DNA from: Geobacter sp.
GTDB taxonomy: Bacteria > Desulfobacterota > Desulfuromonadia > Geobacterales > Geobacteraceae
Direction: 5' to 3'
DNA length: 64,000 nucleotides
NCBI GenBank assembly: GCA_016177775.1
Contig: JACOUQ010000015.1
Coordinates: forward strand, 248,001-312,000
The notes below the pieces were generated by a model. It saw nothing but the letters and a program-made list of their open reading frames with translations, was not told the origin of the DNA and searched no databases. Position numbers and translations under genes: made by a program. Shown here in pieces: positions 50,158-59,858 of this stretch; the stretch's first letter is position 1, and every line of letters begins with the position of its first letter.

Positions 50158-50937
50158 TTGAGCAATTCCAACCTGACGCTTCGACGCGAAGGAGATGTGG
50201 CGGTCCTGGCGCTCAACCGTCCGGAGAGCCTTAACGCCCTTACACCGGCAGCCCTGCTGGTCATGAAAGAGATGATCGAGCGGCTGCGTGATGATGCCGC
50301 GGTAAAGGGGATTGTGCTGACCGGCGAAGGGAAGAGCTTCTGCGCCGGGGCTGATATCGGCGAAATGGCCCGCATGGCCCCGATGGAGGCGGCCCGGTTC
50401 GCCGAGCAGGGGCAGGCACTGATGTTCGCTATCGAACGGGTCGGAAAGCCGGTCATCGCCGCGGTGAACGGCCATGCCCTGGGGGGGGGGCTGGAGTTGG
50501 CGCTTGCCTGCGACTTCATCGTGGCCGCTGAATCCGCCATTCTGGCGGCGCCTGAAGTGCGCTATGGCATAATTCCCGGCTTTGGCGGCACCCAGCGCCT
50601 TGCCCGCCTGGTCGGCAAGGCAAAGGCCAAGGAATTGATTTTCAGCGGAGACCCTCTTACCGCCCATGAGGCATACGCAATCGGGCTTGTAAATCGCGTG
50701 TTCCCTGATGTGGCGCTACTTCCGGAAGCTGTCGGGCTGGTGGACAAGATTTGCAGCCGCGGCACCCTGTCGCTCCGGATGGCCAAGGAGATCATCGACG
50801 CCGGTTACGACATGGACCTGCGCAACGCCTGCCTGATGGAGCGGGACGCCTTCGCCCTCTGCTTCACCACCGAGGACCAGAAGGAGGGGATGGGGGCTTT
50901 CGTGGAGAAACGGCCGGCGAGGTTTAAGGGCAAGTAA
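50158..50937 (+). CDS. Enoyl-CoA hydratase/isomerase (259 aa)
   Basis: TTG 50158 after CAGGAG. Crotonase oxyanion-hole blocks: GEGKSFCAGADIGEMA near 57 and GHALGGGLELALACDFIVA near 104. The catalytic Glu of hydratases is in APEVRYGIIPGFGGTQRLARLVG near 130, a second Glu less clearly. Expected to hydrate a crotonyl-type CoA ester. Near it are genes for B12 adenosylation and methylmalonyl-CoA mutase. Confidence 0.9.
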   Translation: MSNSNLTLRREGDVAVLALNRPESLNALTPAALLVMKEMIERLRDDAAVKGIVLTGEGKSFCAGADIGEMARMAPMEAARFAEQGQALMFAIERVGKPVIAAVNGHALGGGLELALACDFIVAAESAILAAPEVRYGIIPGFGGTQRLARLVGKAKAKELIFSGDPLTAHEAYAIGLVNRVFPDVALLPEAVGLVDKICSRGTLSLRMAKEIIDAGYDMDLRNACLMERDAFALCFTTEDQKEGMGAFVEKRPARFKGK

Positions 50938-50945
50938 ACTGGAAA

Positions 50946-51036
50946 GCGTGAGTTGTGAGATGTGAGATGTGAGATGTGAGACGTGAGAAAAAATGCGGGA
51001 TATGGTTTCCTCACGACTCACGATTCACAACTCACC
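50946..51036. repeat. Hairpin repeat, GTGAGAT heptamer family
   Basis: GTGAGTTGTGAGATGTGAGA... on the left arm, CTCACGACTCACGATTCACA on the right. Related CACGACTCACC copies lie at 60582-60604. Confidence 0.75.
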
Positions 51037-51039
51037 GGA

Positions 51040-51573
51040 ATGAATATGTTAGAAAAAGGCTACATACAAGTTTACACCGGCAACGGCAAGGGGAAGACCA
51101 CCGCGGCGCTTGGTTTGGCTTTCCGTGCCGTGGGCCGTGGCCTGCGGGTCTGCATGATCCAGTTCATGAAGGGGGGCGGCCCTTACGGAGAGCACCTGGC
51201 CGCGGAGAAGCTGAAGCCGTATCTGACCATAATCCCCACCGGCCGGGAAGGGTGGGTCAGGCGCGACAATCCGGACCCGGAGGACGTGAGGCTGGCCAAT
51301 GAGGCACTCCGCATGGGTCGGGAGGCTCTAGCCGTCGGGGAGTATGATCTGGTCATCCTGGACGAGGTGAATGGTGCCGTGTCGTTCGGGCTTCTGGATG
51401 TGGACGATGTTCTCGACCTGATGCGCTCGAAGCCTGCTGAGGTGGAGCTGGTGCTGACCGGGCGCAATGCCCACGAGAAGGTGATGAAAGCGGCGGACCT
51501 GGTGACGGAGATGCGGGAGATCAAGCATTATTACAAGGCGGGTGTAGCCTCCAGAATCGGTATAGAAAAGTAA
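51040..51573 (+). CDS. cobO: Corrinoid adenosyltransferase CobO/BtuR (177 aa)
   Basis: ATG 51040 (or 51046). P-loop YTGNGKGKTTAALGLAFRA near residue 10 binds ATP in inverted orientation; VCMIQFMKGGG near 35 and YDLVILDEVNGAV near 95 are family blocks. Makes adenosylcobalamin, the cofactor of methylmalonyl-CoA mutase, whose parts are encoded next. Confidence 0.94.
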   Translation: MNMLEKGYIQVYTGNGKGKTTAALGLAFRAVGRGLRVCMIQFMKGGGPYGEHLAAEKLKPYLTIIPTGREGWVRRDNPDPEDVRLANEALRMGREALAVGEYDLVILDEVNGAVSFGLLDVDDVLDLMRSKPAEVELVLTGRNAHEKVMKAADLVTEMREIKHYYKAGVASRIGIEK

Positions 51574-51579
51574 TAATAA

Positions 51580-51650
51580 CCACGGAGACACGGAGGCACG
51601 GAGGAAAAGCAGCAGTTGTAGACTTTCTCCGTGTCTCTGTGCCTCCGTGG
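51580..51650. repeat. Hairpin repeat, ACACGGAGG family
   Basis: CCACGGAGACACGGAGGCAC on the left arm, GTGCCTCCGTGG at its right end; arms also carry CTCCGTGTCTC. In the cobO-mutase gap. Confidence 0.8.
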
Positions 51651-51686
51651 TGAATAAATCGATTTATCTGCCAAAAGGAGCAAGTC

Positions 51687-52091
51687 ATGTCTGAAAGAAA
51701 GCTGCGCGTTTTAGTGGGAAAACCGGGCCTGGACGGCCATGACCGGGGGGCCAAGGTGGTGGCGCGGGCCTTCCGTGACGCCGGTTTCGAGGTCATCTAC
51801 ACCGGCCTGCACCAGACCCCGGAGCAGATCGTCTCCGCCGCCATCCAGGAGGATGTGGACTGCATCGGCCTGTCGATCCTGTCCGGTGCTCACAACACTT
51901 TGCTGCCGCGAGTCTGCCAGCTCCTCAAGGAGAAGAACGCTGAAGACATCACGGTGTTCGGCGGCGGAGTCATTCCCGAGGACGACATTCCCGGCCTCAA
52001 GGCTGCCGGGATTCGGGAGATATTCACTCCCGGCTCGTCCACGGACATGATCGTGCAGTGGGTAAGGGACAACGTCAAGCCTCACGCTTGA
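51687..52091 (+). CDS. Methylmalonyl-CoA mutase small B12-binding subunit (134 aa)
   Basis: Stand-alone B12 domain: [23 protein letters not shown] near residue 13 carries the D-x-H-D-R-G form of DxHxxG; then [18 protein letters not shown] and [13 protein letters not shown]. It matches the C-terminal module of methylmalonyl-CoA mutase and split mutases such as McmA2. The catalytic large subunit is not in the window. Confidence 0.92.
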   Translation: MSERKLRVLVGKPGLDGHDRGAKVVARAFRDAGFEVIYTGLHQTPEQIVSAAIQEDVDCIGLSILSGAHNTLLPRVCQLLKEKNAEDITVFGGGVIPEDDIPGLKAAGIREIFTPGSSTDMIVQWVRDNVKPHA

Positions 52092-52114
52092 AACCGTGAA
52101 TGGTGAATGGAAAA

Positions 52115-52882
52115 ATGCCCTACAAGAAACTCAAAATCGAGATTAAAAACCGCGTCGCCTATATCCTCCTGGATTCGGGGGCACGCTTCAACAAGCTTTC
52201 CATCACCACCATCCGGGAATTGAAGCAGGCCTTTGCCGGGCTTGAGGCGGACGACAATGTCGGCTGCATCGTCATCACCGGCTATCCGGGGGAGTCCTTC
52301 GCTGCCGGGGCGGATATCGCCCAGATGCGGGATTTTACGCCGGCAGAGGCCTTTGCCTTCGGGGAACTGGGGCAGTCGCTCTTCGATATGATGGAGTCTT
52401 CCGCCAAGCCGATCATAGGTGCCCTGAACGGCATTACCATGGGGGGCGGCGTGGACCTGGCCCTGGCCTGCGATATTCGTATTGCCTCCGAATCCTTGAT
52501 GATCGCCCATCCGGGCGCCAAGCTCGGGATCATCACCGGCTTCTGCGGTACCCAGAAGCTGCCTCGTCTGGTGGGGAAGAACCGGGCGCGGGAGATATTC
52601 ATGACCTCCGACCCTTACAGCGCCCAGGATGCGCTCCGCATGGGGCTGGTTAACCGGGTCTGCGCTGTCGACCGGTTCTGGGGGGACGTCACCGATTTTG
52701 CCGCGGGGATTGCCCGGCATTCGGCCGATGCCTTCCGCTATGCCAAAAAGCTGGTCAATGCCTCGGAGGACGTGGACCTGAAGAACGGGTGCGCCATGGA
52801 GCTGGGGATTTTCTCCTCCCTCTTTTCCAGCGAGGTCACCTGTCGCAAGATGAAGGATTTTCTGGATAGAAAGAGAAACTGA
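52115..52882 (+). CDS. Enoyl-CoA hydratase/isomerase family protein (255 aa)
   Basis: ATG 52115 (MPYKKLKIEI). Crotonase fold: GYPGESFAAGADIAQMRDF near 55, GALNGITMGGGVDLALACDIRIA near 98 and HPGAKLGIITGFCGTQKLPRLVG near 128. It differs from the gene at 50158 in the catalytic region, so its reaction may be different, for example methylmalonyl-CoA decarboxylase-like. One-base overlap with the meaB gene. Confidence 0.88.
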   Translation: MPYKKLKIEIKNRVAYILLDSGARFNKLSITTIRELKQAFAGLEADDNVGCIVITGYPGESFAAGADIAQMRDFTPAEAFAFGELGQSLFDMMESSAKPIIGALNGITMGGGVDLALACDIRIASESLMIAHPGAKLGIITGFCGTQKLPRLVGKNRAREIFMTSDPYSAQDALRMGLVNRVCAVDRFWGDVTDFAAGIARHSADAFRYAKKLVNASEDVDLKNGCAMELGIFSSLFSSEVTCRKMKDFLDRKRN

Positions 52883-53829
52883 TGTCACTGGCCGAAAGGA
52901 TACTGCAAGGGGATATCCGCGCTGCGGCACGCCTGATGCGCGATATCGACGACGGCTTCGGCAGCGCCGTAGAGGAATTGAAGACGCTCTACCCGCACAC
53001 CGGCAACGCTTACATCATCGGCATTACCGGCCCGCCGGGGGCCGGCAAGTCGACGCTTGTGGACCAGGTAACCGCTGCCTACCGCAGCCGGGGGAAGCGG
53101 GTCGGCATCGTGGCCATCGACCCCACCAGCCCCTTCACCGGCGGGGCGATTCTAGGCGACCGGATCAGGATGAACCGGCACGCCAGCGACGAAGGTGTTT
53201 TCATCCGCAGCCTGGCGACCCGCGGCCATCTCGGCGGGCTATCCCACTCAACTGGCGATGTGGTCAATGTCATGGATGCCATGGGGATGGATGTGGTCAT
53301 CATTGAGACAGTCGGGGTGGGGCAGGACGAGATCGACATCGTCCGCATGGCCCACACCACTGTGGTCGTGATGGTGCCGGGGCTCGGGGACGATATCCAG
53401 GCGATCAAGGCAGGTATTCTGGAGATAGGAGACCTGTTCGTGGTGAACAAGGCGGACCGGCCCGATGCCGACCGGACGGTGCGCGAGCTGGCAGTGATGC
53501 TGGAGATGAATAGTTACCGCGAAGGGGCGTGGCGGCCGAAGGTGCTGAAGACCGAGGCCCAGAAGAACCTGGGGATTGAGGAGATGGTGAACGAGGTGGA
53601 GGCCCACCGCGAGCACCTGTTCGGCACGGGGGAGATCAGGCGGATCATCGAGGAGAAGCATGCCAAGCAGTTCCTGGACAACCTGCGCGACCGGCTGTTC
53701 GCCGAGGTGTACGGCCACATCCACATAAACGGCAGATTCCGCAAGATTCTGGATGATATCGTGGAGCGCCGCCGCGACCCGTACAGCGCGGTGGAGGAGA
53801 TCATTGCCGAGCATCTTGGGCGGGACTAG
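52882..53829 (+). CDS. meaB: MeaB/ArgK GTPase chaperone of methylmalonyl-CoA mutase (315 aa)
   Basis: P-loop GITGPPGAGKSTLVDQ near residue 48, GDRIRMNRHASDEGVFIRSLATRGHLGGLS near 90 (the switch regions), IIETVGVGQDEID near 140 and VVNKADRPDADRT near 190. Loads and protects adenosylcobalamin in the mutase. Its neighbours (cobO, the B12 subunit) are the expected partners. Confidence 0.95.
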   Translation: MSLAERILQGDIRAAARLMRDIDDGFGSAVEELKTLYPHTGNAYIIGITGPPGAGKSTLVDQVTAAYRSRGKRVGIVAIDPTSPFTGGAILGDRIRMNRHASDEGVFIRSLATRGHLGGLSHSTGDVVNVMDAMGMDVVIIETVGVGQDEIDIVRMAHTTVVVMVPGLGDDIQAIKAGILEIGDLFVVNKADRPDADRTVRELAVMLEMNSYREGAWRPKVLKTEAQKNLGIEEMVNEVEAHREHLFGTGEIRRIIEEKHAKQFLDNLRDRLFAEVYGHIHINGRFRKILDDIVERRRDPYSAVEEIIAEHLGRD

Positions 53830-53878
53830 CTTTTTCTTGACCGGCTTTGGAAAAAGTGATACTTTTTGACTACTTGGT

Positions 53879-53905
53879 AATGGGGCGCAAGCCCCATTCT
53901 TTGTT
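53879..53905 (+). terminator. Terminator after meaB
   Basis: AATGGGGC (53879-53886), GCAA, GCCCCATT (53891-53898), then a T-rich stretch. Confidence 0.8.
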
Positions 53906-53937
53906 TTTGCAAACTGTTTAACCTAAAAACACATTTA

Positions 53938-54040
53938 CTCGCGCAAAGGCGCAAAGTACGCAAAGAAATTCAAATACTAAAGAGGATTGACCCGATAAAG
54001 TTTGATTTTTCTTTGCGTACTTTGCGAGCTTTGCGCGAAA
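53938..54040. repeat. Hairpin repeat, GCAAAG family
   Basis: CTCGCGCAAAGGCGCAAAGT near 53938 and its imperfect complement TTTGCGAGCTTTGCGCGA ending near 54040. Confidence 0.8.
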
Positions 54041-54075
54041 CGGCTTTTTGAGGTTTAACCTACAAAGAGGTTCCA

Positions 54076-54969
54076 ATGTTTCGCCTGGTAGTCATCGTGC
54101 TGGCCCTGTTCCTGTTCGGGGCCATCGTTGTTTCTTCTCCGTCCACCATCTCCGACCCCGCCGCCAATCCCAGCGACCCTGCCAAGGAAGACCTGAGCCG
54201 GGTGGAATATCCGAGCCTGGCGAGCATCGACTGGGAGCCCCATTTCATCAAGCCCAACGAGAGTCTCGAATCTCTCTTTGGAAAGGATTGGGTGCTGGTG
54301 GCCCGTATGAACCGGATCGACCGGCGTCACATCTATCCGGGGATGACCATCAAGGTGCCGAAAAAGATCGAAGACATCCGCGGTTACACCGCGCTTCCCC
54401 GGGAATACGAACCGGCCAAACGGCACCGCAAGTATATCCTCATCAGCCTAACCGAACAGTGGATCGGGGCCTATGAGAACGGCAAGCTGAAGTTCTCCAT
54501 GCCGGCCGCAACTGGTGCTGCCGGCCACGAAACCCCCACCGGCGCGTTCCGCGTCGCTGTGCGCCATCGTAACCATACCTCTTCCCTTTACAAGACCGAG
54601 GACGGGGAGGACCAGTATCCCATGGACAATGCCATGCTGTTCCATTATGGCGGTGACAATGTGGCCTACTGGATGCATGCCCGGGACCTGCCGGGCAAGC
54701 CTGCTTCCCACGGCTGCGTCGGCCTTTATGACGAGGCGATGCAGAAGCGCGTCTACGGCATACCGGAAAAGCCGGTGCTGCTCGACTCCCAGAAGCTTTA
54801 TGCCTGGGCCGTCGGAGGAGAGGAAAACGGGGAGGATTCCGGGGACCCGGAGGATGTCTGGGACGGCCCGATGGTGGAGGTTACGGGAGCGAACCCGAAG
54901 TACCACGACAAGCCGCTGAAGCCCCTGCCGGAAAAGAACCGCTATGCGGCGGCGGTCAATAAAAAGTAG
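54076..54969 (+). CDS. L,D-transpeptidase with LysM-like segment (297 aa)
   Basis: Hydrophobic N-terminus (RLVVIVLALFLFGAIVV) for export or anchoring. A LysM-like stretch (NESLESLFGKDWVLVARMNR, then YPGMTIKVPKK) is followed by a YkuD domain (about 118-255). The catalytic block H-x14-S-H-G-C is WMHARDLPGKPASHGCVGLY near 205; Cys is the nucleophile. It cross-links or attaches proteins to peptidoglycan in the periplasm. Confidence 0.92.
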   Translation: MFRLVVIVLALFLFGAIVVSSPSTISDPAANPSDPAKEDLSRVEYPSLASIDWEPHFIKPNESLESLFGKDWVLVARMNRIDRRHIYPGMTIKVPKKIEDIRGYTALPREYEPAKRHRKYILISLTEQWIGAYENGKLKFSMPAATGAAGHETPTGAFRVAVRHRNHTSSLYKTEDGEDQYPMDNAMLFHYGGDNVAYWMHARDLPGKPASHGCVGLYDEAMQKRVYGIPEKPVLLDSQKLYAWAVGGEENGEDSGDPEDVWDGPMVEVTGANPKYHDKPLKPLPEKNRYAAAVNKK

Positions 54970-55046
54970 ACCTGAAGTTATCTCCCTTTCGCGATTTTTC
55001 ACCTTTCCCTATTCCCTTTTCCCGTTTTTAATGCACAATAGAGTGC

Positions 55047-57698
55047 ATGGACGTCATAACCACACACGTCAATGCCGATTTTGACTGCCTCGGGGCGATG
55101 GTTGCCGCCAGGAAGCTTTATCCCGAAGCGCTCATGGTATTCTCCGGTTCGCAGGAGAAGAGCATGCGCGACTTCTTCCTCAAGTCCACCGGCTACGTCC
55201 TCAATTTCCACCGTATCAAGGACATCGACTTCTCCGCCATCACCCGCCTCATTCTCGTCGACTGCCAGCACACTAGCCGCATCGGCAAATTTGCCGAGAT
55301 CGTGGGGCGCCCCGGCCTGGAAATCCACATCTACGACCATCACCCGGAGACCCACGGCGACATAGCACCGACAAGCGGCGAAATCCGGCTGTGCGGCTCC
55401 TCAACCGCCATTCTTGCCCGGATCCTCATGGATCGTGGCATCGAGGTGAACCCCACCGAGGCAACCCTCATGATGCTCGGCATCTATGAAGATACCGGTA
55501 ATCTCACTTTTCCCTCCACCAGCGTCGACGACTATCGCGCCGCTTCTTGGCTCCTGGAGCGTGGAGCGAACCTCAATACCGTGGCCGAATTTGTGACCCA
55601 GGAGCTGACAGCAGAACAGATGTCGCTTCTTGGCGATCTTATCCGCTCTCTCAAGAATGTGACGCTGGATGGTGTCGAAGTTTCCGTTGCCCACGCCACG
55701 CGCGACTACTATGTAGGGGACATAGCGGTGCTCGCCCACATGATCCGGGATATGGAAAACCTGCAGGCTATCTTCCTGGTGGTGGAGATGGGAAGCCGGG
55801 TGCACATGGTGGCGCGGAGCCGGGTGCCGGAAGTGGACGTGGGGGAGATTCTGCGGGAGTTCGGGGGAGGGGGGCATGCAACGGCGGCATCCGCCTCGGT
55901 AAAGGGCCTGACCCTGATCCAGGTGATGGAAAAGCTTTCCGGGGTCCTTTGCGCGAGAATCACACCGGCGCGGACCGCGCGTTTTCTGATGTCGACGCCG
56001 GTCAAGACGGTTTCTGCGGATACGACCATTGCCGAGGCGGGGGAGCTCCTGGTGAGGTATAACATCCACGCCATGCCGGTGATGCAGGACACCACGATGG
56101 TCGGGATCATCTCCCGGAATATCGTGGAGAAGTCTCTCTATCATGATCTGGGGCACCTGCTGGTCAGCGAATACATGCACACCGAGTTCCTGCGGGCCAC
56201 CCCGGACACCGAAATCAGCGCAATCCAGGATTACATCATCGGCCAGAACCGGCGGTTCGTGCCGATCTTTGAAAACGAGCAGCTCGTGGGGGCTGTGACC
56301 CGCTCAGACCTGCTCCGCTACATGTATGCCGGGCTCAGGACCGGCCCCGAACCATTGTACGATCTGGCCGTGGAAACGCTCCCGGAAAAGCGGCGCGGCA
56401 TTGAGGGGGCCATGGCCAGACACTTGCCGCCCACCATATTGCGTCTGCTGCAGGAGATGGGGAGGGTGGGAGATGAGCTGGCCCTGCCGGTCTATGCCGT
56501 GGGGGGGTTCGTGCGGGACCTGCTCCTGCGCGTGGAGAACGTCGATGTGGACATAACCGTTGAGGGAGACGGCATCCTGTTCGCGGAAACATTTGCCGGG
56601 GAGCGCGGTTGCCGGGTCAAAAGCCACGCCAAGTTCGGGACTGCCGTCATCATCTTTCCGGACGGATTCAAGGTCGATGTTGCCAGCACGCGCCTGGAAT
56701 ATTACGAATCCCCCGGCGCGCTTCCCACTGTGGAGCGTTCATCGCTGAAACATGATCTCTACCGGCGCGATTTTACTATCAATACTTTGGCAATTTGTCT
56801 CAACCGACAGAAGTTCGGCCAACTGATCGACTACTTCGGTGGTCAGCGGGATATCTCCGAAAGGGTGATCAGGGTGCTGCACAACCTCTCCTTCGTGGAG
56901 GACCCGACCCGCGTGTTTCGGGCCGTACGCTTCGAGCAGCGCCTTGATTTCCATATTGCCAGGCATACCGAAAATCTTGTCAAGAATGCCGTAAGGATGA
57001 ATTTTCTGGAAAAGCTCGGGGGGCGTCGTCTTTTGACGGAACTGATCCTGATTCTGCGTGAAAGGGACCCCCTCAAGGGGATAGAGCGGATGGCCTCCTT
57101 CAATCTGCTGCAATACCTGCATCCGGAACTGAAGCTCGACCTGGAGACCAGGCGAGTGCTGGAAGAGGCGCACCGGATAGTCTCGTGGTACGAACTGCTT
57201 TTTCTCGATCAACCTTACGAGAGATGGGGGGTCTATTTCCTGTCCCTCTGCCAGGGGTTGGACAGTGACCAGTTCTGGGGGGCGTGCATCAGGTTGTCGG
57301 TGCCCGAGCATTATCGCGATAAGCTTTTAGAGTCGCGGAAGCGGGGCGAAGCCATTTTGCAGGCCATGCAACGGGAAATCGGCCGGGGGCGCGAGATCAG
57401 GAAGAGTGAGGTTTACAGGTGGATGCTCGGCATGGCGGTGGAGGTACTGCTGTACACGATGGCTAAGACCGATGATGAGGAGGTGAAGAAGCATATATCC
57501 CTCTATTTCACGCATCTCCAAGGGGTCCATCGCAGGATTGGCGGCGAGGAACTGAAACGGCTCGGGGTCCCACGCGGGCCTTTGTTTGGCAAAATCCTGG
57601 ACGAGGTACTGTCCGCCTGCCTGGACGGTGAAGCCGTGACTCTGGAAGACGAATTGAGAATCGCGGGGAAAGCTGCCAAAGTGCTTATGCACCAATGA
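55047..57698 (+). CDS. DHH-CBS-tRNA nucleotidyltransferase fusion (883 aa)
   Basis: Domains in order: a DHH phosphoesterase (about 1-310) with HVNADFDCLGAMVA near 7, DHHPE near 97 and the DHHA1 block EFGGGGHATAASASVKG near 275. Two CBS repeats follow (about 315-440; FLMSTPVKTVSADTTIAEA, then VSEYMHTEFL). Last is a class II polymerase-beta-type head (about 470-640) with VGGFVRDLLLR and DVDITVEGDG, and the RNA-binding body to the end. Such proteins are poly(A)/A- or CCA-adding enzymes in deltaproteobacteria, in which the DHH part may be a nuclease. I cannot tell A-adding from CCA-adding by eye. Confidence 0.92.
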   Translation: MDVITTHVNADFDCLGAMVAARKLYPEALMVFSGSQEKSMRDFFLKSTGYVLNFHRIKDIDFSAITRLILVDCQHTSRIGKFAEIVGRPGLEIHIYDHHPETHGDIAPTSGEIRLCGSSTAILARILMDRGIEVNPTEATLMMLGIYEDTGNLTFPSTSVDDYRAASWLLERGANLNTVAEFVTQELTAEQMSLLGDLIRSLKNVTLDGVEVSVAHATRDYYVGDIAVLAHMIRDMENLQAIFLVVEMGSRVHMVARSRVPEVDVGEILREFGGGGHATAASASVKGLTLIQVMEKLSGVLCARITPARTARFLMSTPVKTVSADTTIAEAGELLVRYNIHAMPVMQDTTMVGIISRNIVEKSLYHDLGHLLVSEYMHTEFLRATPDTEISAIQDYIIGQNRRFVPIFENEQLVGAVTRSDLLRYMYAGLRTGPEPLYDLAVETLPEKRRGIEGAMARHLPPTILRLLQEMGRVGDELALPVYAVGGFVRDLLLRVENVDVDITVEGDGILFAETFAGERGCRVKSHAKFGTAVIIFPDGFKVDVASTRLEYYESPGALPTVERSSLKHDLYRRDFTINTLAICLNRQKFGQLIDYFGGQRDISERVIRVLHNLSFVEDPTRVFRAVRFEQRLDFHIARHTENLVKNAVRMNFLEKLGGRRLLTELILILRERDPLKGIERMASFNLLQYLHPELKLDLETRRVLEEAHRIVSWYELLFLDQPYERWGVYFLSLCQGLDSDQFWGACIRLSVPEHYRDKLLESRKRGEAILQAMQREIGRGREIRKSEVYRWMLGMAVEVLLYTMAKTDDEEVKKHISLYFTHLQGVHRRIGGEELKRLGVPRGPLFGKILDEVLSACLDGEAVTLEDELRIAGKAAKVLMHQ

Positions 57699-57948
57699 AG
57701 CGGCGGCTTTCGATTGTAGTAATATTCCGGAATAAAACGGATTTCTCCTGCTGTTGCCATCACTTTGCCGCGAAAAGGCGGCGCCTTATTCAAGCTCCCG
57801 ACCGTAAAATCAAGCTTAGTCCATTCTAATCCCCAAGACTCCCAACTGCTGGCGATTTGGCAAAGATGATCGCAAATGAATATTTTGGCACTGGAGTTGC
57901 TTCCAAATAGATCAAGACGACCTGTAAGACGTAAAGCGAGGTACAGGG

Positions 57949-58335
57949 ATGCAAAAAATGAAAAGAATCTTTTCGCTACTCTTCTCGCTGCTCTGCGTTT
58001 CCGGTTGGTCGCTCCCCTGTTATGCGGGGGACAACGACATGAAGGACGTCTTCCAGAGTGCGGTTTACGGGGGATTGACCGGCGTGGTGGTCGGGGCTGC
58101 CGTTCTGGCCTTTACCGACAAGCCTGGTGACCATCTGGATTACCTTGGATATGGCGCCGCCGCAGGTACGCTGGCCGGAACCGCGTACGGAATTTTCGTG
58201 AAGACGCGCTCCCTGGCCGAGGTGGAAAACGGGAAGGTCAAGTTTGCCATTCCTACCGTCATGCCCAGTGTCAGGGAAGGGAATGCCAGCTCTTCGATGA
58301 TGATTACTGCGGAGTTGATCCGGGGTAAGTTCTGA
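57949..58335 (+). CDS. Exported glycine-zipper-like protein (128 aa)
   Basis: Signal sequence (RIFSLLFSLLCVSGWSLPCYAG). The middle has two Gly/Ala-rich hydrophobic segments, AVYGGLTGVVVGAAVLAF and GYGAAAGTLAGTAYGIF, of the glycine-zipper type, suggesting an envelope or pore-like protein. The end is polar. Terminator at 58362. No relatives recognised. Confidence 0.7.
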   Translation: MQKMKRIFSLLFSLLCVSGWSLPCYAGDNDMKDVFQSAVYGGLTGVVVGAAVLAFTDKPGDHLDYLGYGAAAGTLAGTAYGIFVKTRSLAEVENGKVKFAIPTVMPSVREGNASSSMMITAELIRGKF

Positions 58336-58361
58336 TTTGATATGGAATTGAATGGATGACG

Positions 58362-58388
58362 GGGTGGCCGAAAGGCCACCCTTTTTTT
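58362..58388 (+). terminator. Terminator between the glycine-zipper gene and bioA
   Basis: GGGTGGCC (58362-58369), GAAA loop, GGCCACCC (58374-58381), T7. Confidence 0.85.
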
Positions 58389-59745
58389 ATGCCGTGACCG
58401 CCTTGATGGACGCTTCCACGCCGTCCATCAGGGTTTCCAGCTCTTCCAGCGAAATAACCAGAGGGGGGAAGACAACCACCACATTCCCCAGCGGCCTGAG
58501 AAACAGGCCGTGTTTGCGCGCCTCCAGACAGACCTTCATACCCATCCGCTTCTCCCACGGGTAGGAGGTGCGGCTCTCTTTGTCGGCTACCAGTTCTATC
58601 CCCGCAGCAAGGCCGATGTGGCGGATATCTCCCACATGGTCAAGTCCAGCAAGTTTCTCCAATCGCTCCGACAGGTAACCGATTTTCGGCTGCATATTCT
58701 CCAGCACACGGTCCGTTTCGAACAGCTCCAGGCTGGCCAGGGCCGCAGCGCAGGCGAGCGGGTTGCCGGTAAAGGTGTGGCCGTGGAAAAAGGTCTTCAG
58801 CTCCGCGTAGTTGCCCAAATAGGCATTGTAGACCCTTTGCGTCGCCATGGTGACGGCCAGCGGCATGTATCCCGCGGTGATCCCCTTGGAGAGGGCCATG
58901 ATGTCAGGCGATACATTTTCCTGTTCGCATGCGAACATAGTGCCGGTCCTGCCGAAGCCGGTGGCGACTTCGTCGGCGATCATCAGCACATCGTATCTGT
59001 CGCAAAGCTCCCGGACCCTGCGCACAAAGCCTGTCGGCTGCACGATCATCCCACCCGCCCCCTGGAGCAAGGGCTCAATCACCAGGCCGGCCAGCTCCTC
59101 GGCATGGGTGGCCATGAGGCGTTCCAACTCGTCCAGGCAATGCTGACCACAGGTGTTGATGTCGGTGCACCCCGCCTCGCAGTGGTAGCAGTAGGGGGAA
59201 GGGGCCTGGATGGTTTTGAAGAGGAGCGGCCGGAAAACGCCGTGGAAGAGGTCGATGCCGCCGACGCTCACGGAGCCGATGGTGTCCCCGTGGTAGGCAT
59301 GGCGGAAGGTCAGGAATTTCGTTTTTTGGGATTGCCCCAGGTGCCGCCAGTACTGGAAGGCCATCTTGATGCCGACCTCCACGGCGGTGGAGCCGTTGTC
59401 GGAATAGAAGACCTTGCACAGTCCAGTGGGGGCGATGTCCACGAGGCGCTTGGCGAGGAAGATCGATGTGTCGTTCGCCAGACCGAGGAGAGTCGAGTGT
59501 TCGAGCCGGTCGATCTGGGCCTTGACAGCCTCGTTGATCTCCGGCCGGCAGTGTCCATGAACATTGGTCCAGATGGAGGCCACGCCGTCCAGGTAGCGGT
59601 TGCCGTCGGAGTCGATCAGGTAGACCCCTTCGCCCCTCGTGATGACGATGGGGTTTTCCGCCTCCCAGTCGCGCATCTGCGTGAAGGGGTGCCAGATGTA
59701 CTTTTTGTCCCAAGCCTGCAATGTGGCGGTATCCGGCATATCCAT
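58387..59745 (-). CDS. bioA: Adenosylmethionine-8-amino-7-oxononanoate transaminase (452 aa)
   Basis: Class III PLP transaminase: IWHPFTQMRDW at the N-terminus (BioA hallmark), YLDGVASIWTNVHGH near 50, YSDNGSTAVEVGIKMAF near 115, LMIADEVATGFGRTGTMFA near 245 and the PLP Lys in ALSKGITAGYMPLAV near 275. Makes DAPA in biotin synthesis. First-made gene of no operon here: it is downstream of bioB and bioD on the minus strand. Confidence 0.97.
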   Translation of the reverse strand: MDMPDTATLQAWDKKYIWHPFTQMRDWEAENPIVITRGEGVYLIDSDGNRYLDGVASIWTNVHGHCRPEINEAVKAQIDRLEHSTLLGLANDTSIFLAKRLVDIAPTGLCKVFYSDNGSTAVEVGIKMAFQYWRHLGQSQKTKFLTFRHAYHGDTIGSVSVGGIDLFHGVFRPLLFKTIQAPSPYCYHCEAGCTDINTCGQHCLDELERLMATHAEELAGLVIEPLLQGAGGMIVQPTGFVRRVRELCDRYDVLMIADEVATGFGRTGTMFACEQENVSPDIMALSKGITAGYMPLAVTMATQRVYNAYLGNYAELKTFFHGHTFTGNPLACAAALASLELFETDRVLENMQPKIGYLSERLEKLAGLDHVGDIRHIGLAAGIELVADKESRTSYPWEKRMGMKVCLEARKHGLFLRPLGNVVVVFPPLVISLEELETLMDGVEASIKAVTA

Positions 59746-59782
59746 ACCTTGTTTCCTTGTATCGGGTTTTAAACCTTCAGCC

Positions 59783-59858
59783 TACAGCCTACAGCCTACA
59801 GCCTACAGCCTACAGCCTACAGCCTACAGCCTACAGCCTACAGCCTACAGCCTACAGC

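Noticed and set aside
53869..53884. Another sulfur-regulon dyad (CTACTTGGTAA...)
   Set aside because: The right half-site ATAG is missing, and it lies at a terminator after meaB.
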